Both the position numbers and the translations under genes were made by a program. A DNA stretch of 64,000 nucleotides. It comes from an uncultured Verrucomicrobia subdivision 3 bacterium (GTDB lineage Bacteria; Verrucomicrobiota; Verrucomicrobiia; Limisphaerales; UBA11358). Under the pieces are notes generated by a model. The model did not search any database. It was not told the DNA's origin and saw nothing but the letters and a program-made list of their open reading frames with translations. Location: contig CAIXUZ010000045.1 in the NCBI GenBank assembly GCA_903922735.1, forward strand, positions 1 through 64,000, in the 5' to 3' direction. Of the stretch, positions 1 through 8,358 are shown one piece after another. Position 1 is the stretch's first letter. The number at the start of each line of letters is the position of its first letter.

Positions 1-210
1 AAAATTTCAAGCTCCGTAGGAGCGGCATATTCGGGAGATGTCGCTCCTACGGAGCTTTGGGCCTTCATATTCCCGTTCTACAAAGATTTCGCGCCTACGG
101 CGCTGGGCTTTTTGGTCTCCTTTTGACCATTTCCGGCTGGAAATAGGTGGTTTTCCGCATTTTTGTCGCATTTTGAGCCATTTTCGCCGTCTCCGGTCGC
201 CAGATTGCCG
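1..210. repeat. Long direct repeat, copy A
   Basis: Bases 1 to about 210 reappear with few mismatches at 527 to about 735, an offset of 526. The copy starts with a strong hairpin, continues through an AT/GC-mixed stretch containing TTTCCGGCTGGAAA, and ends where a 21-bp minisatellite begins. Copy A may extend left of the window. It is non-coding: frames through it stay open only because of the downstream repeat. Function is unknown; it looks like a dispersed intergenic repeat. Confidence 0.85.
9..57. repeat. REP-like hairpin in copy A
   Basis: The 16-bp arms at 9-24 and 42-57 are perfect reverse complements, separated by a 17-bp loop. Each arm also contains the near-palindrome CTCCGTAGGAG, so cruciform or multi-branched folding is possible. 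It looks like a repetitive extragenic palindrome. No gene lies close enough upstream in the window for it to be assigned as a terminator. Confidence 0.8.
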
Positions 211-371
211 GCGTTGGCGGCACGAACGCTGGCGTTGGTGGCACGAACGCTGGCGCTGGCGGCACGAACGCTGGCGCTGGCGGCACGAACGCTGGCGCTG
301 GCGGCACGAACGCTGGCGTTGGCGGCACGAACGCTGGCGTTGGCGGCACGAACGCTGGCGTTGGCGGCACG
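211..371. repeat. 21-bp minisatellite, about 7 units
   Basis: The core CACGAACGCTGGCG recurs at 221, 242, 263, 284, 305, 326 and 347, exactly every 21 bp, and a degenerate copy follows at 368. Because 21 is divisible by 3 and the unit lacks stops, long spurious open frames run through it on both strands. Units differ only at a few positions (GTT/GCT), which suggests recent expansion. Confidence 0.9.
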
Positions 372-526
372 ATTCCTCCAGTTCCTGCCCTTGCTCCCCG
401 CCACCCCCAAAGCCAAAGGCCGGCGGCCAAAGACCACCGCCCTATAAACCGTCAAGGGCAGGGCGAAAAAGCTGGTTGGCCGGGTAGCGCCATCGGCGCG
501 GCATCTTTGTAGCCATCAGAACCATC

Positions 527-735
527 AAAATTTCAAGCTCCGTAGGAGCGGCATATTCGGGAGATGTCGCTCCTACGGAGCTTTGGGCCTTCATATTCCC
601 GTTCTACAAAGATTTCGCGCCTACGGCGCTGGGCTTTTCGGTCTCGTTTTGACCACTTCCGGCTGGAAATAGGTGTTTTTCCGCCTTTTTGTCGTATTTT
701 GAGCCATTTTTGCCGTCTCCCGTCGCGGGAGTGGC
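527..735. repeat. Long direct repeat, copy B
   Basis: This is the second copy of the repeat at 1-210, more than 90% identical by eye over its first 110 bases and more diverged afterwards. It includes the same TTTCCGGCTGGAAA palindrome near 654. It is again followed directly by a 21-bp-period array, but of a different unit sequence. Confidence 0.85.
535..583. repeat. REP-like hairpin in copy B
   Basis: The same perfect inverted repeat as at 9-57, shifted by 526 bases, with arms 535-550 and 568-583. The arms are fully conserved between copies while the flanks have drifted, consistent with selection on the hairpin or recent duplication. Confidence 0.8.
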
Positions 736-836
736 GCATCTGGCGGCGCGAGATGCACATCTGGCCGCACCAGTGGCGCATCTGGCGGGGTGAGATGCGC
801 ATCTGGTGACGGGACTGGCGCATCTGTTGGCACGAA
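732..836. repeat. Degenerate 21-bp minisatellite, 5 units
   Basis: Five consecutive 21-bp units begin at 732, 753, 774, 795 and 816, each built around (T/A)(G)GC(G/A)CATCTG. The period equals that of the array at 211-371 but the unit sequence differs. No coding function is apparent. The interval 837-963 up to rlmN holds nothing else recognisable. Confidence 0.75.
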
Positions 837-963
837 CGGCGTGGCTGGCGGCGGCAGCGCCACGCCTGCTGGCATTCGCCGGAGCCAGTTCCGGTTCCAG
901 CGCTTTTGTCCTATTAGCCACTCCCCGCTTGGTTTGGCCGCCGGCATGGGCTAACTTGGCCGC

Positions 964-2088
964 GTGTTGACGGATATAAAATCATTCACCCGCGAGGAGC
1001 TGGAAGCCCAATTCAAAGGCTGGGACGAACCGGTCTATCGCGTGAAACAGCTCATGGACTGGCTCTACGTCCAGCGGGTGACGGATTGGGACGCGATGAG
1101 CAATCTCTCCAAGCCGCTGCGCGAAAAACTGCGCCAGCAGTTTTCCCTCGGCACGCTCAAGCTGGTCCGCCAGCAGGGCAGCCGCGACACCACGCGGAAG
1201 TTTCTCTGGCAGCTCGCCGATGGCGCGTTCATCGAGAGCGTCTTGATTCCCGCCAATCCGTCGCTCTACGGCGAGGTGAGCGACCGCCACACGCTGTGCG
1301 TCTCCACGCAGGTCGGTTGCGCCTACGGCTGCAAATTCTGCGCCAGCGGCCTTGATGGCTGGAAGCGCAATCTGTTCCCGCACGAGATCATCGAACAGGT
1401 CTTGTGCGTGGAGCGCCACTGCGCCGCCGAGGAGGCCGCGACGGGCGGCAAGACCGCCACCAGTTTTCCCGGCACGCGCATCGTGGACAACCTGGTCATC
1501 ATGGGCATGGGCGAACCGCTGGCGAACTACGACAATTTGCTGAAAGCCCTGCGCCTGCTGAATTCGCCGTGGGGCGGACGCATCGGCGCGCGCAAGATCA
1601 CCGTTTCCACGAGCGGCCTGGCGCCGCAGATCCGCAAGTTGGCGGACGAGCCGGAACAGTTTTCCCTCGCCGTCTCGCTGCACGGCGCGACGGATGCGGT
1701 GCGCGGGCGCATCATGCCGGTGAACAAGAAATATCCGCTGGCCGAGCTGACCAATGCGCTGGCGTATTACCGGGACCAGCGCGGACGCTTTATCACGTTT
1801 GAATACATTCTCATCGCGGGCGTGAACGATGCGCTCGATCAGACCCGCCCGCTGGCCACGCTGGCGAGAAATCTGAACGCCAAGGTGAATCTGATTCCCT
1901 ACAACCAGGTCGAGGGTCTGCCGTGGGCGCGGCCGGATGACGAAACCTGCGAGCAATTTCTCCGCGCGCTCAAGGCGCTGAAGGTGGTCTGCACGTTGCG
2001 CCGCGAGAAGGGCGGCGATATTGACGCCGCCTGCGGACAGTTGCGCTTGAAAACGGAGCGGGAGATGGCAGATTCCAGTCAGCCATGA
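964..2088 (+). CDS. rlmN: 23S rRNA (adenine(2503)-C2)-methyltransferase RlmN
   Basis: A radical-SAM enzyme that methylates A2503 of 23S rRNA, and in many bacteria A37 of some tRNAs, in the cytoplasm. The 374 residues match the family length. The [4Fe-4S]/SAM motif CxxxCxxC is seen as GCAYGCKFCASG, followed by the GMGEPL motif and the conserved C-terminal cysteine region (GGDIDAACGQL). The GTG at 964 is chosen because the N-terminus then aligns with the family start; no strong Shine-Dalgarno site is visible. The gene overlaps the next one by ATGA, which suggests translational coupling. Confidence 0.95.
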   Translation: MLTDIKSFTREELEAQFKGWDEPVYRVKQLMDWLYVQRVTDWDAMSNLSKPLREKLRQQFSLGTLKLVRQQGSRDTTRKFLWQLADGAFIESVLIPANPSLYGEVSDRHTLCVSTQVGCAYGCKFCASGLDGWKRNLFPHEIIEQVLCVERHCAAEEAATGGKTATSFPGTRIVDNLVIMGMGEPLANYDNLLKALRLLNSPWGGRIGARKITVSTSGLAPQIRKLADEPEQFSLAVSLHGATDAVRGRIMPVNKKYPLAELTNALAYYRDQRGRFITFEYILIAGVNDALDQTRPLATLARNLNAKVNLIPYNQVEGLPWARPDDETCEQFLRALKALKVVCTLRREKGGDIDAACGQLRLKTEREMADSSQP

Positions 2089-2990
2089 ACATCAAACGCC
2101 GCGATTTTCTCAAGCAATCCGCGCTGGGCGTCGGCGGCCTGATGGTCGGCGCGCAACTCGGCAGCGCCGGGGACGCGGCGGAAAAATATTTTGATCCCTA
2201 CGCGATGATTCCGTATGGCCGGACGAGCTTGAAGTTCTCCCGCGTCTGCATGGGCACTGGCGTGCGCGGCGGCAACCGCCAGTCCAACCAGACCCGCAAG
2301 GGGCGCGCCTTCCTTGAAAAACTTTTGCGCGACGCGTACGAGCGCGGCGTGCGCACTTACGATCTGGCGGATCTCTACGGCACGCATGACTACATCCCAG
2401 CCGCGTTCGCCGGCATCCCGCGCGACGGCTACCAGCTCATCACCAAAATCTGGTGGAACAAGGGCGGCATTCCCGAACCGGAACGTCCGAAAGCCGATGT
2501 CGTGGTGGCACGCTTCTTGAAGGAGCTCAAGACGGACTACATCGATTTGCTGCTGCTGCATTGCGTCATCGCGCCGAACTGGCCGGACCAGTTGCGTTCG
2601 CAGATGAAAATATTAACCAAGCTCAAGGCGCAGGGGAAAATCCGGGCGCTGGGTGTTTCGTGCCATTCGATCGAGGCGCTGGAAGCGGCGGTGACAGAGC
2701 CGTGGGTGGAATCGGTTCACACCCGCATCAATCCCTATGGCATGAGCATGGACGGTCCGCCGGACACGGTCGTGCCGGTGCTGAAGAAACTCCACGCCGC
2801 CGGCAAAGGGGTCATCGGCATGAAGATCATCGGCGAAGGCCGCTTGCGCAACGACGACGTCCGCCGGGATGAGTCGGTGAAGTTTGCGCTCAGCCTCGGG
2901 TGTGTGGACGTGCTGAACGTGGGTTTTGAAAAGGTGGAGGAAGTGGACGATCTGGCCGCCCGCGTGCGGAAGGTGCCGTTGCCAAGCTGA
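2085..2990 (+). CDS. Aldo/keto reductase with Tat-type signal
   Basis: A predicted NAD(P)H-dependent oxidoreductase of the aldo/keto reductase fold, 301 residues. The N-terminus reads NIKRRDFLKQSALGVGG, a twin-arginine signal followed by a hydrophobic stretch, so the enzyme is probably exported folded. The core keeps recognisable family features: the YERGVRTYDLADLYG segment (catalytic-type Asp/Tyr), KTDYIDLLLLH, and the late GMKIIGEG strand. The start overlaps the rlmN stop by 4 bp. Such Tat-tagged reductases are common in Verrucomicrobiota and Planctomycetota. The substrate cannot be inferred. Confidence 0.88.
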   Translation: MNIKRRDFLKQSALGVGGLMVGAQLGSAGDAAEKYFDPYAMIPYGRTSLKFSRVCMGTGVRGGNRQSNQTRKGRAFLEKLLRDAYERGVRTYDLADLYGTHDYIPAAFAGIPRDGYQLITKIWWNKGGIPEPERPKADVVVARFLKELKTDYIDLLLLHCVIAPNWPDQLRSQMKILTKLKAQGKIRALGVSCHSIEALEAAVTEPWVESVHTRINPYGMSMDGPPDTVVPVLKKLHAAGKGVIGMKIIGEGRLRNDDVRRDESVKFALSLGCVDVLNVGFEKVEEVDDLAARVRKVPLPS

Positions 2991-3039
2991 TTCACAGCGT
3001 GGGCTTGCGAAGCCTCAAGTTTGCGGCAATGATGTCACT

Positions 3040-3243
3040 GTGACCGGAACAAAACCCAGGCCAGACAAGTTTGCGCGGATTCTCGCCCGCATCCGGGGGA
3101 TGCGCGGACTGGATGAACACGAGCAAATTCTGTTTGCCCGCAGTCTGGCCGCCTCACCCGACCACCGATGGCAAATTCACAACCACACTCTTCACTCGCT
3201 CGTCTTATCCTCGCCCTCCGTGCGGAAAAGATTCGGTTTATGA
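3040..3243 (+). CDS. Small protein preceding a nucleotidyltransferase, possible partner
   Basis: A 67-residue frame from GTG 3040 that overlaps the following gene by 76 bp. It is charged and helical-looking, with RILARIRGMRGLDEHE followed by LFARSLAASPDHRWQ. The lack of an ATG and a weak ribosome site lower confidence. The overlap, and the resemblance to short helical proteins that sit before nucleotidyltransferase genes, favour a real gene. It could be the antitoxin-like partner of the downstream protein, but this is inference from context. Confidence 0.5.
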   Translation: MTGTKPRPDKFARILARIRGMRGLDEHEQILFARSLAASPDHRWQIHNHTLHSLVLSSPSVRKRFGL

Positions 3244-3626
3244 TCGTGGGGATGTCGGCCGCCGTCATTCAAGGCGCGCCGGTAGTCACCTTTGACACGG
3301 ACATCTGGCTGGATTTGCCGGCGCGGGATTATATGCGCGGAGCCGATCTCTGCCTCAAACTGGGTGCCACGATGCGCGCCAACACGGTGTTTATTTTCCC
3401 GGATGACTTGATGGTGAACTTCCTCTACGCCGTGACCGGATTGAAAAGTTTCGCCGCCGAATACCGCCATGCCCGCCGCCTCGCCTGGCTGGGATTCAGG
3501 CGGGTTCCGATTTTGGCGTTGCAAAGGATATATCGTAGCAAGAGCGTCATCCGCCGTCCCAAGGACATTGCCCACATGGACGTGCTAAAACAACTCATGG
3601 CCTGTGAAAAACGAATTAAAGGATAA
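3168..3626 (+). CDS. Nucleotidyltransferase-like protein (MNT/AbiEii-type fold)
   Basis: 152 residues. The pattern FMIVGMSAAVIQG followed by TFDTDIWLDLP resembles the glycine motif and the DxD metal-binding motif of minimal or AbiEii-like nucleotidyltransferases. These are often toxins of type IV-like pairs or solitary housekeeping proteins. The protein is shorter than full AbiEii, so only the catalytic core would be present. It overlaps the preceding small frame, and its stop codon directly abuts the hisH ATG. Activity as a toxin is unproven; the family call rests on one motif region. Confidence 0.6.
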   Translation: MANSQPHSSLARLILALRAEKIRFMIVGMSAAVIQGAPVVTFDTDIWLDLPARDYMRGADLCLKLGATMRANTVFIFPDDLMVNFLYAVTGLKSFAAEYRHARRLAWLGFRRVPILALQRIYRSKSVIRRPKDIAHMDVLKQLMACEKRIKG

Positions 3627-4247
3627 ATGATCGCCCTCCTCGATTACGGTTCCGGCAACCTCCGCAGCGTCCATAAGTCGCTACTTAAGGTCGGCGCGAA
3701 GGTGCGGCTCGTGCAGCATCCCGACCAGATCGGTGACGCGCGCGGGCTGGTGCTGCCCGGCGTCGGCGCGTTTGATGATTGCATCGCCGCGCTGCGCAAA
3801 CAGGAATTGCTAGAAGCAGCCAAGGATTTCATCAAGACGGGAAAATCGTTTCTCGGCATCTGCGTCGGCTATCAAGCGTTGTTTGAGAAAAGCGAAGAGT
3901 TTAACTCCTGCGCTGCCGGCCTCGGCGTGTTTCAAGGCAAAGTTGTCCGCTTCACGGAAAAGCCGGGGCTGAAAATCCCGCAGATCGGCTGGAACCAGAT
4001 TGAGATCGCGCGTCCGGACTGTCCGCTCTACCGCGGCATTGCCAGCGGAAGCTACGTTTATTTTGTCCACAGCTTTTACCCGCAGCCGGTGGATGCCGGG
4101 ATTGTCGCCACGCGCACCGATTACGGCGGGCCGTTTGCCTCCTCCGTGTGGCGTGACAATGTATTCGCCACGCAATTTCACCCGGAGAAAAGCCAGAAGG
4201 TCGGCTTGCAACTGCTGAAGAATTTTGTCGACCTGACCAACGGATAA
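3627..4247 (+). CDS. hisH: Imidazole glycerol phosphate synthase subunit HisH
   Basis: The glutamine amidotransferase subunit that feeds ammonia to HisF in histidine biosynthesis. The 206 residues match the family. Visible are the start YGSGNLRSV, the oxyanion strand LPGVGAF, the catalytic cysteine in GICVGYQ (nucleophile elbow) and the His-Glu pair in FHPEKS. The ATG immediately follows the stop of the nucleotidyltransferase gene. No other his gene is adjacent; hisG lies 15.7 kb away on the opposite strand, so the pathway genes are scattered. Confidence 0.95.
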   Translation: MIALLDYGSGNLRSVHKSLLKVGAKVRLVQHPDQIGDARGLVLPGVGAFDDCIAALRKQELLEAAKDFIKTGKSFLGICVGYQALFEKSEEFNSCAAGLGVFQGKVVRFTEKPGLKIPQIGWNQIEIARPDCPLYRGIASGSYVYFVHSFYPQPVDAGIVATRTDYGGPFASSVWRDNVFATQFHPEKSQKVGLQLLKNFVDLTNG

Positions 4248-4355
4248 CGCCACCTGGAAATGAAGTTTGGTGGTCTGCACTTGATTTTCTGCTTCGATTG
4301 GCGCAAGTTATCCCCGCAATTTCGGTCTAGGAAAAAACAATAAAGGATTAAAATT

Positions 4356-4964
4356 ATGCCACACGAACTACCCGCCCTGCCCTATGACAAGGCAGCACTC
4401 GAACCCCACTTTGACGCGTTAACGATGGAGATCCATCATGACCGCCATCACAAGGCGTATGTGGACAACCTCAATAAAGCCATTGCCGGCAATGCTGCGC
4501 TCGAAGCCAAGACGCTCGATCAGATCATCAAGGATCTGAGCGTCGTCCCCGACGCCATCCGCGGCCCCGTTCGCAACAACGGCGGCGGCCACTGGAATCA
4601 CTCGTTTTTCTGGAAGATTCTCGGCCCTGGCGCCGGCGGCGCGCCCACCGGCAAGCTGGCCGACGACATCAAGTCTACCTTCGGCAGCTTCGAGGATTTC
4701 AAAGCGAAGTTTGAGGCGGCGGGCCTCGGACGTTTCGGCAGCGGCTGGGTCTGGCTCGTGTCGAACAACGGCAAGCTGGAGATTGTCTCCACGCCGAATC
4801 AGGACAATCCGCTCATGGGTAAAGCCGTGGCCGGTTGCGAAGGCAAGCCGCTCATTGGCGCGGATGTCTGGGAACATGCCTACTATTTGAAATACCAGAA
4901 CAAGCGCGCAGATTATCTCAAGGCGTTCTGGAATGTGGTGAACTGGAATGCGGTTCAATACTGA
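4356..4964 (+). CDS. Superoxide dismutase [Mn/Fe]
   Basis: Converts superoxide to oxygen and hydrogen peroxide; 202 residues, no export signal. Metal ligands are seen in [12 protein letters not shown] (first His), GHWNHSFFW (second His), and [11 protein letters not shown] (Asp and last His). The glutamine in [10 protein letters not shown] is typical of Mn-dependent members, so MnSOD is slightly preferred over FeSOD. A good AAGGA ribosome site lies 8 bp before the ATG. The gene is monocistronic and ends at a strong terminator hairpin. Confidence 0.95.
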   Translation: MPHELPALPYDKAALEPHFDALTMEIHHDRHHKAYVDNLNKAIAGNAALEAKTLDQIIKDLSVVPDAIRGPVRNNGGGHWNHSFFWKILGPGAGGAPTGKLADDIKSTFGSFEDFKAKFEAAGLGRFGSGWVWLVSNNGKLEIVSTPNQDNPLMGKAVAGCEGKPLIGADVWEHAYYLKYQNKRADYLKAFWNVVNWNAVQY

Positions 4965-4982
4965 ATCACATTTTGAAAAACT

Positions 4983-5018
4983 AAACGCGCCGATGCAAAT
5001 CGGCGCGTTTTATTTTTT
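4983..5018. terminator. Bidirectional rho-independent terminator between sod and panD
   Basis: A perfect 12-bp stem (4983-4994 with 4999-5010), GCAA loop, followed on the plus strand by TTTTATTTTTT. Read on the minus strand the hairpin is followed by a T-rich stretch as well, so it can end both the superoxide dismutase and the panD transcripts. Confidence 0.9.
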
Positions 5019-5028
5019 CAGGTGAAAC

Positions 5029-5391
5029 TTAAATTCCCCGCGTATTCACAATCTTGTTGCCCTTGCCAAGAACGATGACGCGGGGTTTCCATTTTTTCGC
5101 CTGCTTCTGGCTCACGGAGGCAAAGTTCATGATGGTCAGGACGTCGCCCCTCTTGCCCAAGTGCGCAACAGCCCCGTTCATGATGATCTCGCCGGCGCCA
5201 CGTTTGCCGCGAATGGCGTAAGTTTCCCAGCGGTTGCCGTTGGCCATATTGCCGCAAAGGATTTTTTCATATTCCTGCAAACCGACCTTGTCCATCAGGT
5301 CGCCGGAAATGGTGAGGCTGCCTTCGTAGTTGACGTCGCCGCCGGTCACGGTGGCGCGATGAATTTTGGATTTGAGCAAAAAAACTTCCAT
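5029..5391 (-). CDS. panD: Aspartate 1-decarboxylase proenzyme PanD
   Basis: Makes beta-alanine from L-aspartate for pantothenate and coenzyme A synthesis. The 120 residues match the family. The self-cleavage Gly-Ser that yields the pyruvoyl group is seen in YEGSLTI, and the conserved NGAVAHLGKRGD segment follows. It lies 5 bp downstream of the amidotransferase gene, so the two are probably cotranscribed. Confidence 0.93.
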   Translation of the reverse strand: MEVFLLKSKIHRATVTGGDVNYEGSLTISGDLMDKVGLQEYEKILCGNMANGNRWETYAIRGKRGAGEIIMNGAVAHLGKRGDVLTIMNFASVSQKQAKKWKPRVIVLGKGNKIVNTRGI

Positions 5392-5396
5392 GGTTA

Positions 5397-5963
5397 TTAC
5401 AATTTTAAAAAGTTCTTCAGGATGGTGCGACCGCTTTCGGTCAAAATGCTTTCAGGGTGGAACTGCACGCCCCAGATCGGGAGCGTCTTATGCTTCACCC
5501 CCATGATTTCACCCTCTTCGGTCTCGGCGGTGACCTCCAGGCAATCCGGGAGCGTGTCGCGTTTGATGACGAGCGAATGATAGCGGGTGGCGAGAAATGG
5601 ATTCGGCATGCCGACGAACAAATCCTTGCCGTTGTGTTTTATCGGCGAGGTTTTGCCGTGCATCATGCGGTAATTCACCACGACTTCTGCCCCAAACGTG
5701 TGCCCAATGCACTGGTGTCCCAGACATACGCCAAAAATGGAAATTCCCTCGCCGGCAAAGGTGCGGATGACGTCGTTGGACAAGCCGGCTTCCCGCGGCG
5801 AGCACGGGCCGGGCGATACCAAAATGCGTTCCGGCTTGAGGGCGCGTATCTGATCGAGGGATATCTCGTCGTTGCGACGCACCTGCAAATCCACGCCCAG
5901 CTCGCCCAGATATTGAACGAGGTTGTAAGTGAACGAATCGTAGTTATCCAAAACCAAAATCAT
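5397..5963 (-). CDS. Glutamine amidotransferase, anthranilate/aminodeoxychorismate synthase component II
   Basis: Class I glutaminase that supplies ammonia for anthranilate (TrpG) or 4-amino-4-deoxychorismate (PabA) synthesis. From ATG 5963 the protein has 188 residues and begins [16 protein letters not shown], the family start; the frame stays open 63 bases further upstream but that extension does not look conserved. The catalytic triad is visible: Cys in GVCLGHQ, and His/Glu in QFHPESIL. Without a neighbouring component I gene, TrpG and PabA cannot be told apart; it may serve both. Confidence 0.92.
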   Translation of the reverse strand: MILVLDNYDSFTYNLVQYLGELGVDLQVRRNDEISLDQIRALKPERILVSPGPCSPREAGLSNDVIRTFAGEGISIFGVCLGHQCIGHTFGAEVVVNYRMMHGKTSPIKHNGKDLFVGMPNPFLATRYHSLVIKRDTLPDCLEVTAETEEGEIMGVKHKTLPIWGVQFHPESILTESGRTILKNFLKL

Positions 5964-6085
5964 TTCTGCGCTGAAAGTTATCCGAAAACCGGCAAAATGA
6001 AAGGATTTAGAAAAGTGAAAAATCAATTTGCATTAGCGACAATTAGGAGCAAGCTTGCACCAAGACCCCAAAAAATATCCAGCTT

Positions 6086-7234
6086 ATGAATGTCAGCACG
6101 GCACACCATAACGGATTGCTTCCGGAGAAATTTTCAGAGCCGGAAATGCTTAACTCACTGGCTGATGGCGTTTATATCACGGATATGAATCGCAAGATAC
6201 TTTTCTGGAACCACGCCGCCGAGCGCATCACCGGCTGGAATTCTGAAGAAGTTGTCGGGAAATCATGCTACGACAATTTGCTCTGCCATGTGGACAAAGA
6301 CGGCCATTGTTTATGCGGTCATGACACCTGTCCGCTACATCGCAGCATCGTTACCAACCAGCCAAGCAGCGAACCCGTTTTGGTTTTCGCCCAATGTAAA
6401 TCACAACATCGATTGCCGGTAGAGGTCTCGGTTGCCCCGCTCAAAAGCAACACGGGGGAAATAATCGGCGGCATCGAAGTTTTTCGGGATCTGCGCCATG
6501 ACATGCACGATTTAATGCGCGCAAAAACCATCCAGGAACAGTCGCTGGCAAGCCAGCTGCCCAGTGATCGCCGGGTGGATATTCAAATGGTTTATCAATC
6601 GCGGGACATTATCGGCGGAGATTTTTACCGGGTGGAACAATTGAGCGCCAACCGCTACGCGATTCTAGTGGCGGACGCCATCGGCCACGGAATGGCCGCG
6701 GCGCTTTACACCATGCAATTGAGAATGCTGTGGGACGACCATCGCGACAAGTTGAACAGCCCGGCATTTTTCATGCGCACCATGAACCGGCGTTTGCACG
6801 GACTGGTGCATGACGCCGGTTTTTTTGCCACCGCCACCTACGTTCTTTACGATGCGACGTGTGGACACATCCGCTGTGTCCGGGCCGGGCATCCTTCGCC
6901 GATTATTTTCCGTGGCGATCTTAAAGCAGAAGCCATGGGGCAACCGCAAAGCGCGCTGGGCATGTGGCCGGATGCGCAATACACCGAATTCCAGGCGCAG
7001 CTCGCACCCGGCGACATGCTGCTAATGTATACGGATGGCGCCACGGAAATCTTTGATACCGATGACACCATGCTGGATCAGGGGGGACTGATTCAGCTGG
7101 CAGCGGACCAAATGGCCGCAGAACCAAACCACCAGCTGAACCTTAATCTGCTCGCAGAAAAACTCCTCGCAGCCAGCAATCAAATCCATCTGGCTGACGA
7201 TCTGACATTGCTGAAACTCCGGCGGGTGGCCTGA
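6086..7234 (+). CDS. PAS domain plus SpoIIE-type PP2C serine phosphatase
   Basis: 382 residues. An N-terminal PAS domain (about 18-140) is followed by a short linker and a SpoIIE/PP2C phosphatase domain (about 160-380). The phosphatase shows GGDFYRVE, ADAIGHGMAAAL and YTDGATEIFD with the acidic metal-binding residues. The PAS domain carries five cysteines (about residues 61, 67, 75, 77, 82) in the C-x5-C-x7-C-x-C-x4-C arrangement found in many PAS sensors and possibly metal- or redox-linked. The protein probably dephosphorylates an anti-anti-sigma factor; no partner is encoded nearby. It runs convergently into aroB, 3 bp away. Confidence 0.9.
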   Translation: MNVSTAHHNGLLPEKFSEPEMLNSLADGVYITDMNRKILFWNHAAERITGWNSEEVVGKSCYDNLLCHVDKDGHCLCGHDTCPLHRSIVTNQPSSEPVLVFAQCKSQHRLPVEVSVAPLKSNTGEIIGGIEVFRDLRHDMHDLMRAKTIQEQSLASQLPSDRRVDIQMVYQSRDIIGGDFYRVEQLSANRYAILVADAIGHGMAAALYTMQLRMLWDDHRDKLNSPAFFMRTMNRRLHGLVHDAGFFATATYVLYDATCGHIRCVRAGHPSPIIFRGDLKAEAMGQPQSALGMWPDAQYTEFQAQLAPGDMLLMYTDGATEIFDTDDTMLDQGGLIQLAADQMAAEPNHQLNLNLLAEKLLAASNQIHLADDLTLLKLRRVA

Positions 7235-7237
7235 TGG

Positions 7238-8314
7238 TTATACGGCTTGCGCCAGCAGTTCCGCCGGAACCTGGCAGCCAAACCTCACCCTGCCGATTTT
7301 TTCGGCCAGCACAAACCGGACTTCACCATCACTCACTTTTTTGTCGAGCCTCATCGCGGCAAAAAGTTTTTTGCGTTGCCGGGGATTTAGTTTGAGCTTC
7401 ACCGGCAGCCCGGATCGGTGCAATAGGCTTTCAATCCGCCCGGCGTCGCCCGACGGCAGGCCAAGAACTTTTTGCGATAATTTTGACGCTGCGACCTGGC
7501 CAATCGAAATCGCCTCGCCGTGGAGGAATTTTCCGTAGCCGGAACTATTTTCAATCGCATGGCCGATGGTGTGTCCAAAATTCAAGATTGCGCGCAAACC
7601 ACTTTCCGTTTCGTCCTGACCGACGACCTCAGCCTTGATTTCGCAGCAACGCGCCACAACATCGCACAAGGTCAGCCGGTCACGTCGAAGGAGTTTGGCC
7701 AGATTGCGCTCGAGTTGAGTAAAAAGAACGCCGTCATAAATGACCCCGTATTTGACGACTTCGGCGAGGCCGGAAAGGTATTCGCGTTTCGGCAACGTCT
7801 TGAAGGTGTCGAGATCGCACAAAACGAGGCGGGGTTGATAAAATGCGCCGACGAGGTTTTTTCCCAACTTAAGATTCACGCCCGTCTTGCCACCGACTGA
7901 ACTGTCCACCTGCGCGAGCAGGGTCGTTGGCACTTGCACGAATGGGATGCCGCGCAAATAGGTTGCGGCCACGAAGCCCGCGAGGTCGCCCACAACGCCG
8001 CCGCCGAGCGCGACGATGAAGGATTTACGTTCCAGCCGGTGGGTCGCCAGTTGGTTGTAACATTTTTCAACCATGCCGATGCGTTTGGATTTTTCCCCGG
8101 CCGGAACCGTGATGAGAACGGGATCAAAGCCGGAGGCGGAAAGCGACTTCAAGGCGGCTTTGGCAAACCTTTTGCCGACATTGAAATCCGTGATGATGGC
8201 ACAGCGGTGGCCGAGTTTGAGCCGGGCACACTCCGCGCCGAGACGCGACAACAAACCGCCGCCAACTTTGATGGCGTAGCTGCGACTGCCGAGCGGAACT
8301 TGAACGATGCGCAT
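7238..8314 (-). CDS. aroB: 3-dehydroquinate synthase AroB
   Basis: Second step of the shikimate pathway, converting DAHP to 3-dehydroquinate with NAD and a divalent metal. The 358 residues match the family. Visible are the NAD-binding ALGGGVVGDLAGF, the PTTLLAQVDSSVGGK segment, the metal ligand Glu in GLAEVVKYG, and the His ligands in NFGHTIGHAIE. It lies 44 bp downstream of mnmE and is likely the last gene of a yip1-like/hypothetical/mnmE/aroB transcript. Confidence 0.95.
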   Translation of the reverse strand: MRIVQVPLGSRSYAIKVGGGLLSRLGAECARLKLGHRCAIITDFNVGKRFAKAALKSLSASGFDPVLITVPAGEKSKRIGMVEKCYNQLATHRLERKSFIVALGGGVVGDLAGFVAATYLRGIPFVQVPTTLLAQVDSSVGGKTGVNLKLGKNLVGAFYQPRLVLCDLDTFKTLPKREYLSGLAEVVKYGVIYDGVLFTQLERNLAKLLRRDRLTLCDVVARCCEIKAEVVGQDETESGLRAILNFGHTIGHAIENSSGYGKFLHGEAISIGQVAASKLSQKVLGLPSGDAGRIESLLHRSGLPVKLKLNPRQRKKLFAAMRLDKKVSDGEVRFVLAEKIGRVRFGCQVPAELLAQAV

Positions 8315-8358
8315 GGCAGAAGGATAAACAGCGGGGGGCGTGTGTCAAAAAATGAAAT

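Noticed and set aside
211..371. CRISPR array
   Set aside because: The 21-bp units are directly adjacent with no spacers.
38..487. Overlapping open frames of 94-149 residues on both strands over the first repeat
   Set aside because: They exist only because the 21-bp unit is a multiple of three without stops; translation is pure repeat and no ribosome site is present.
982..1956. 324-residue antisense frame across rlmN
   Set aside because: A shadow of a GC-rich gene; rlmN on the plus strand is unmistakable.
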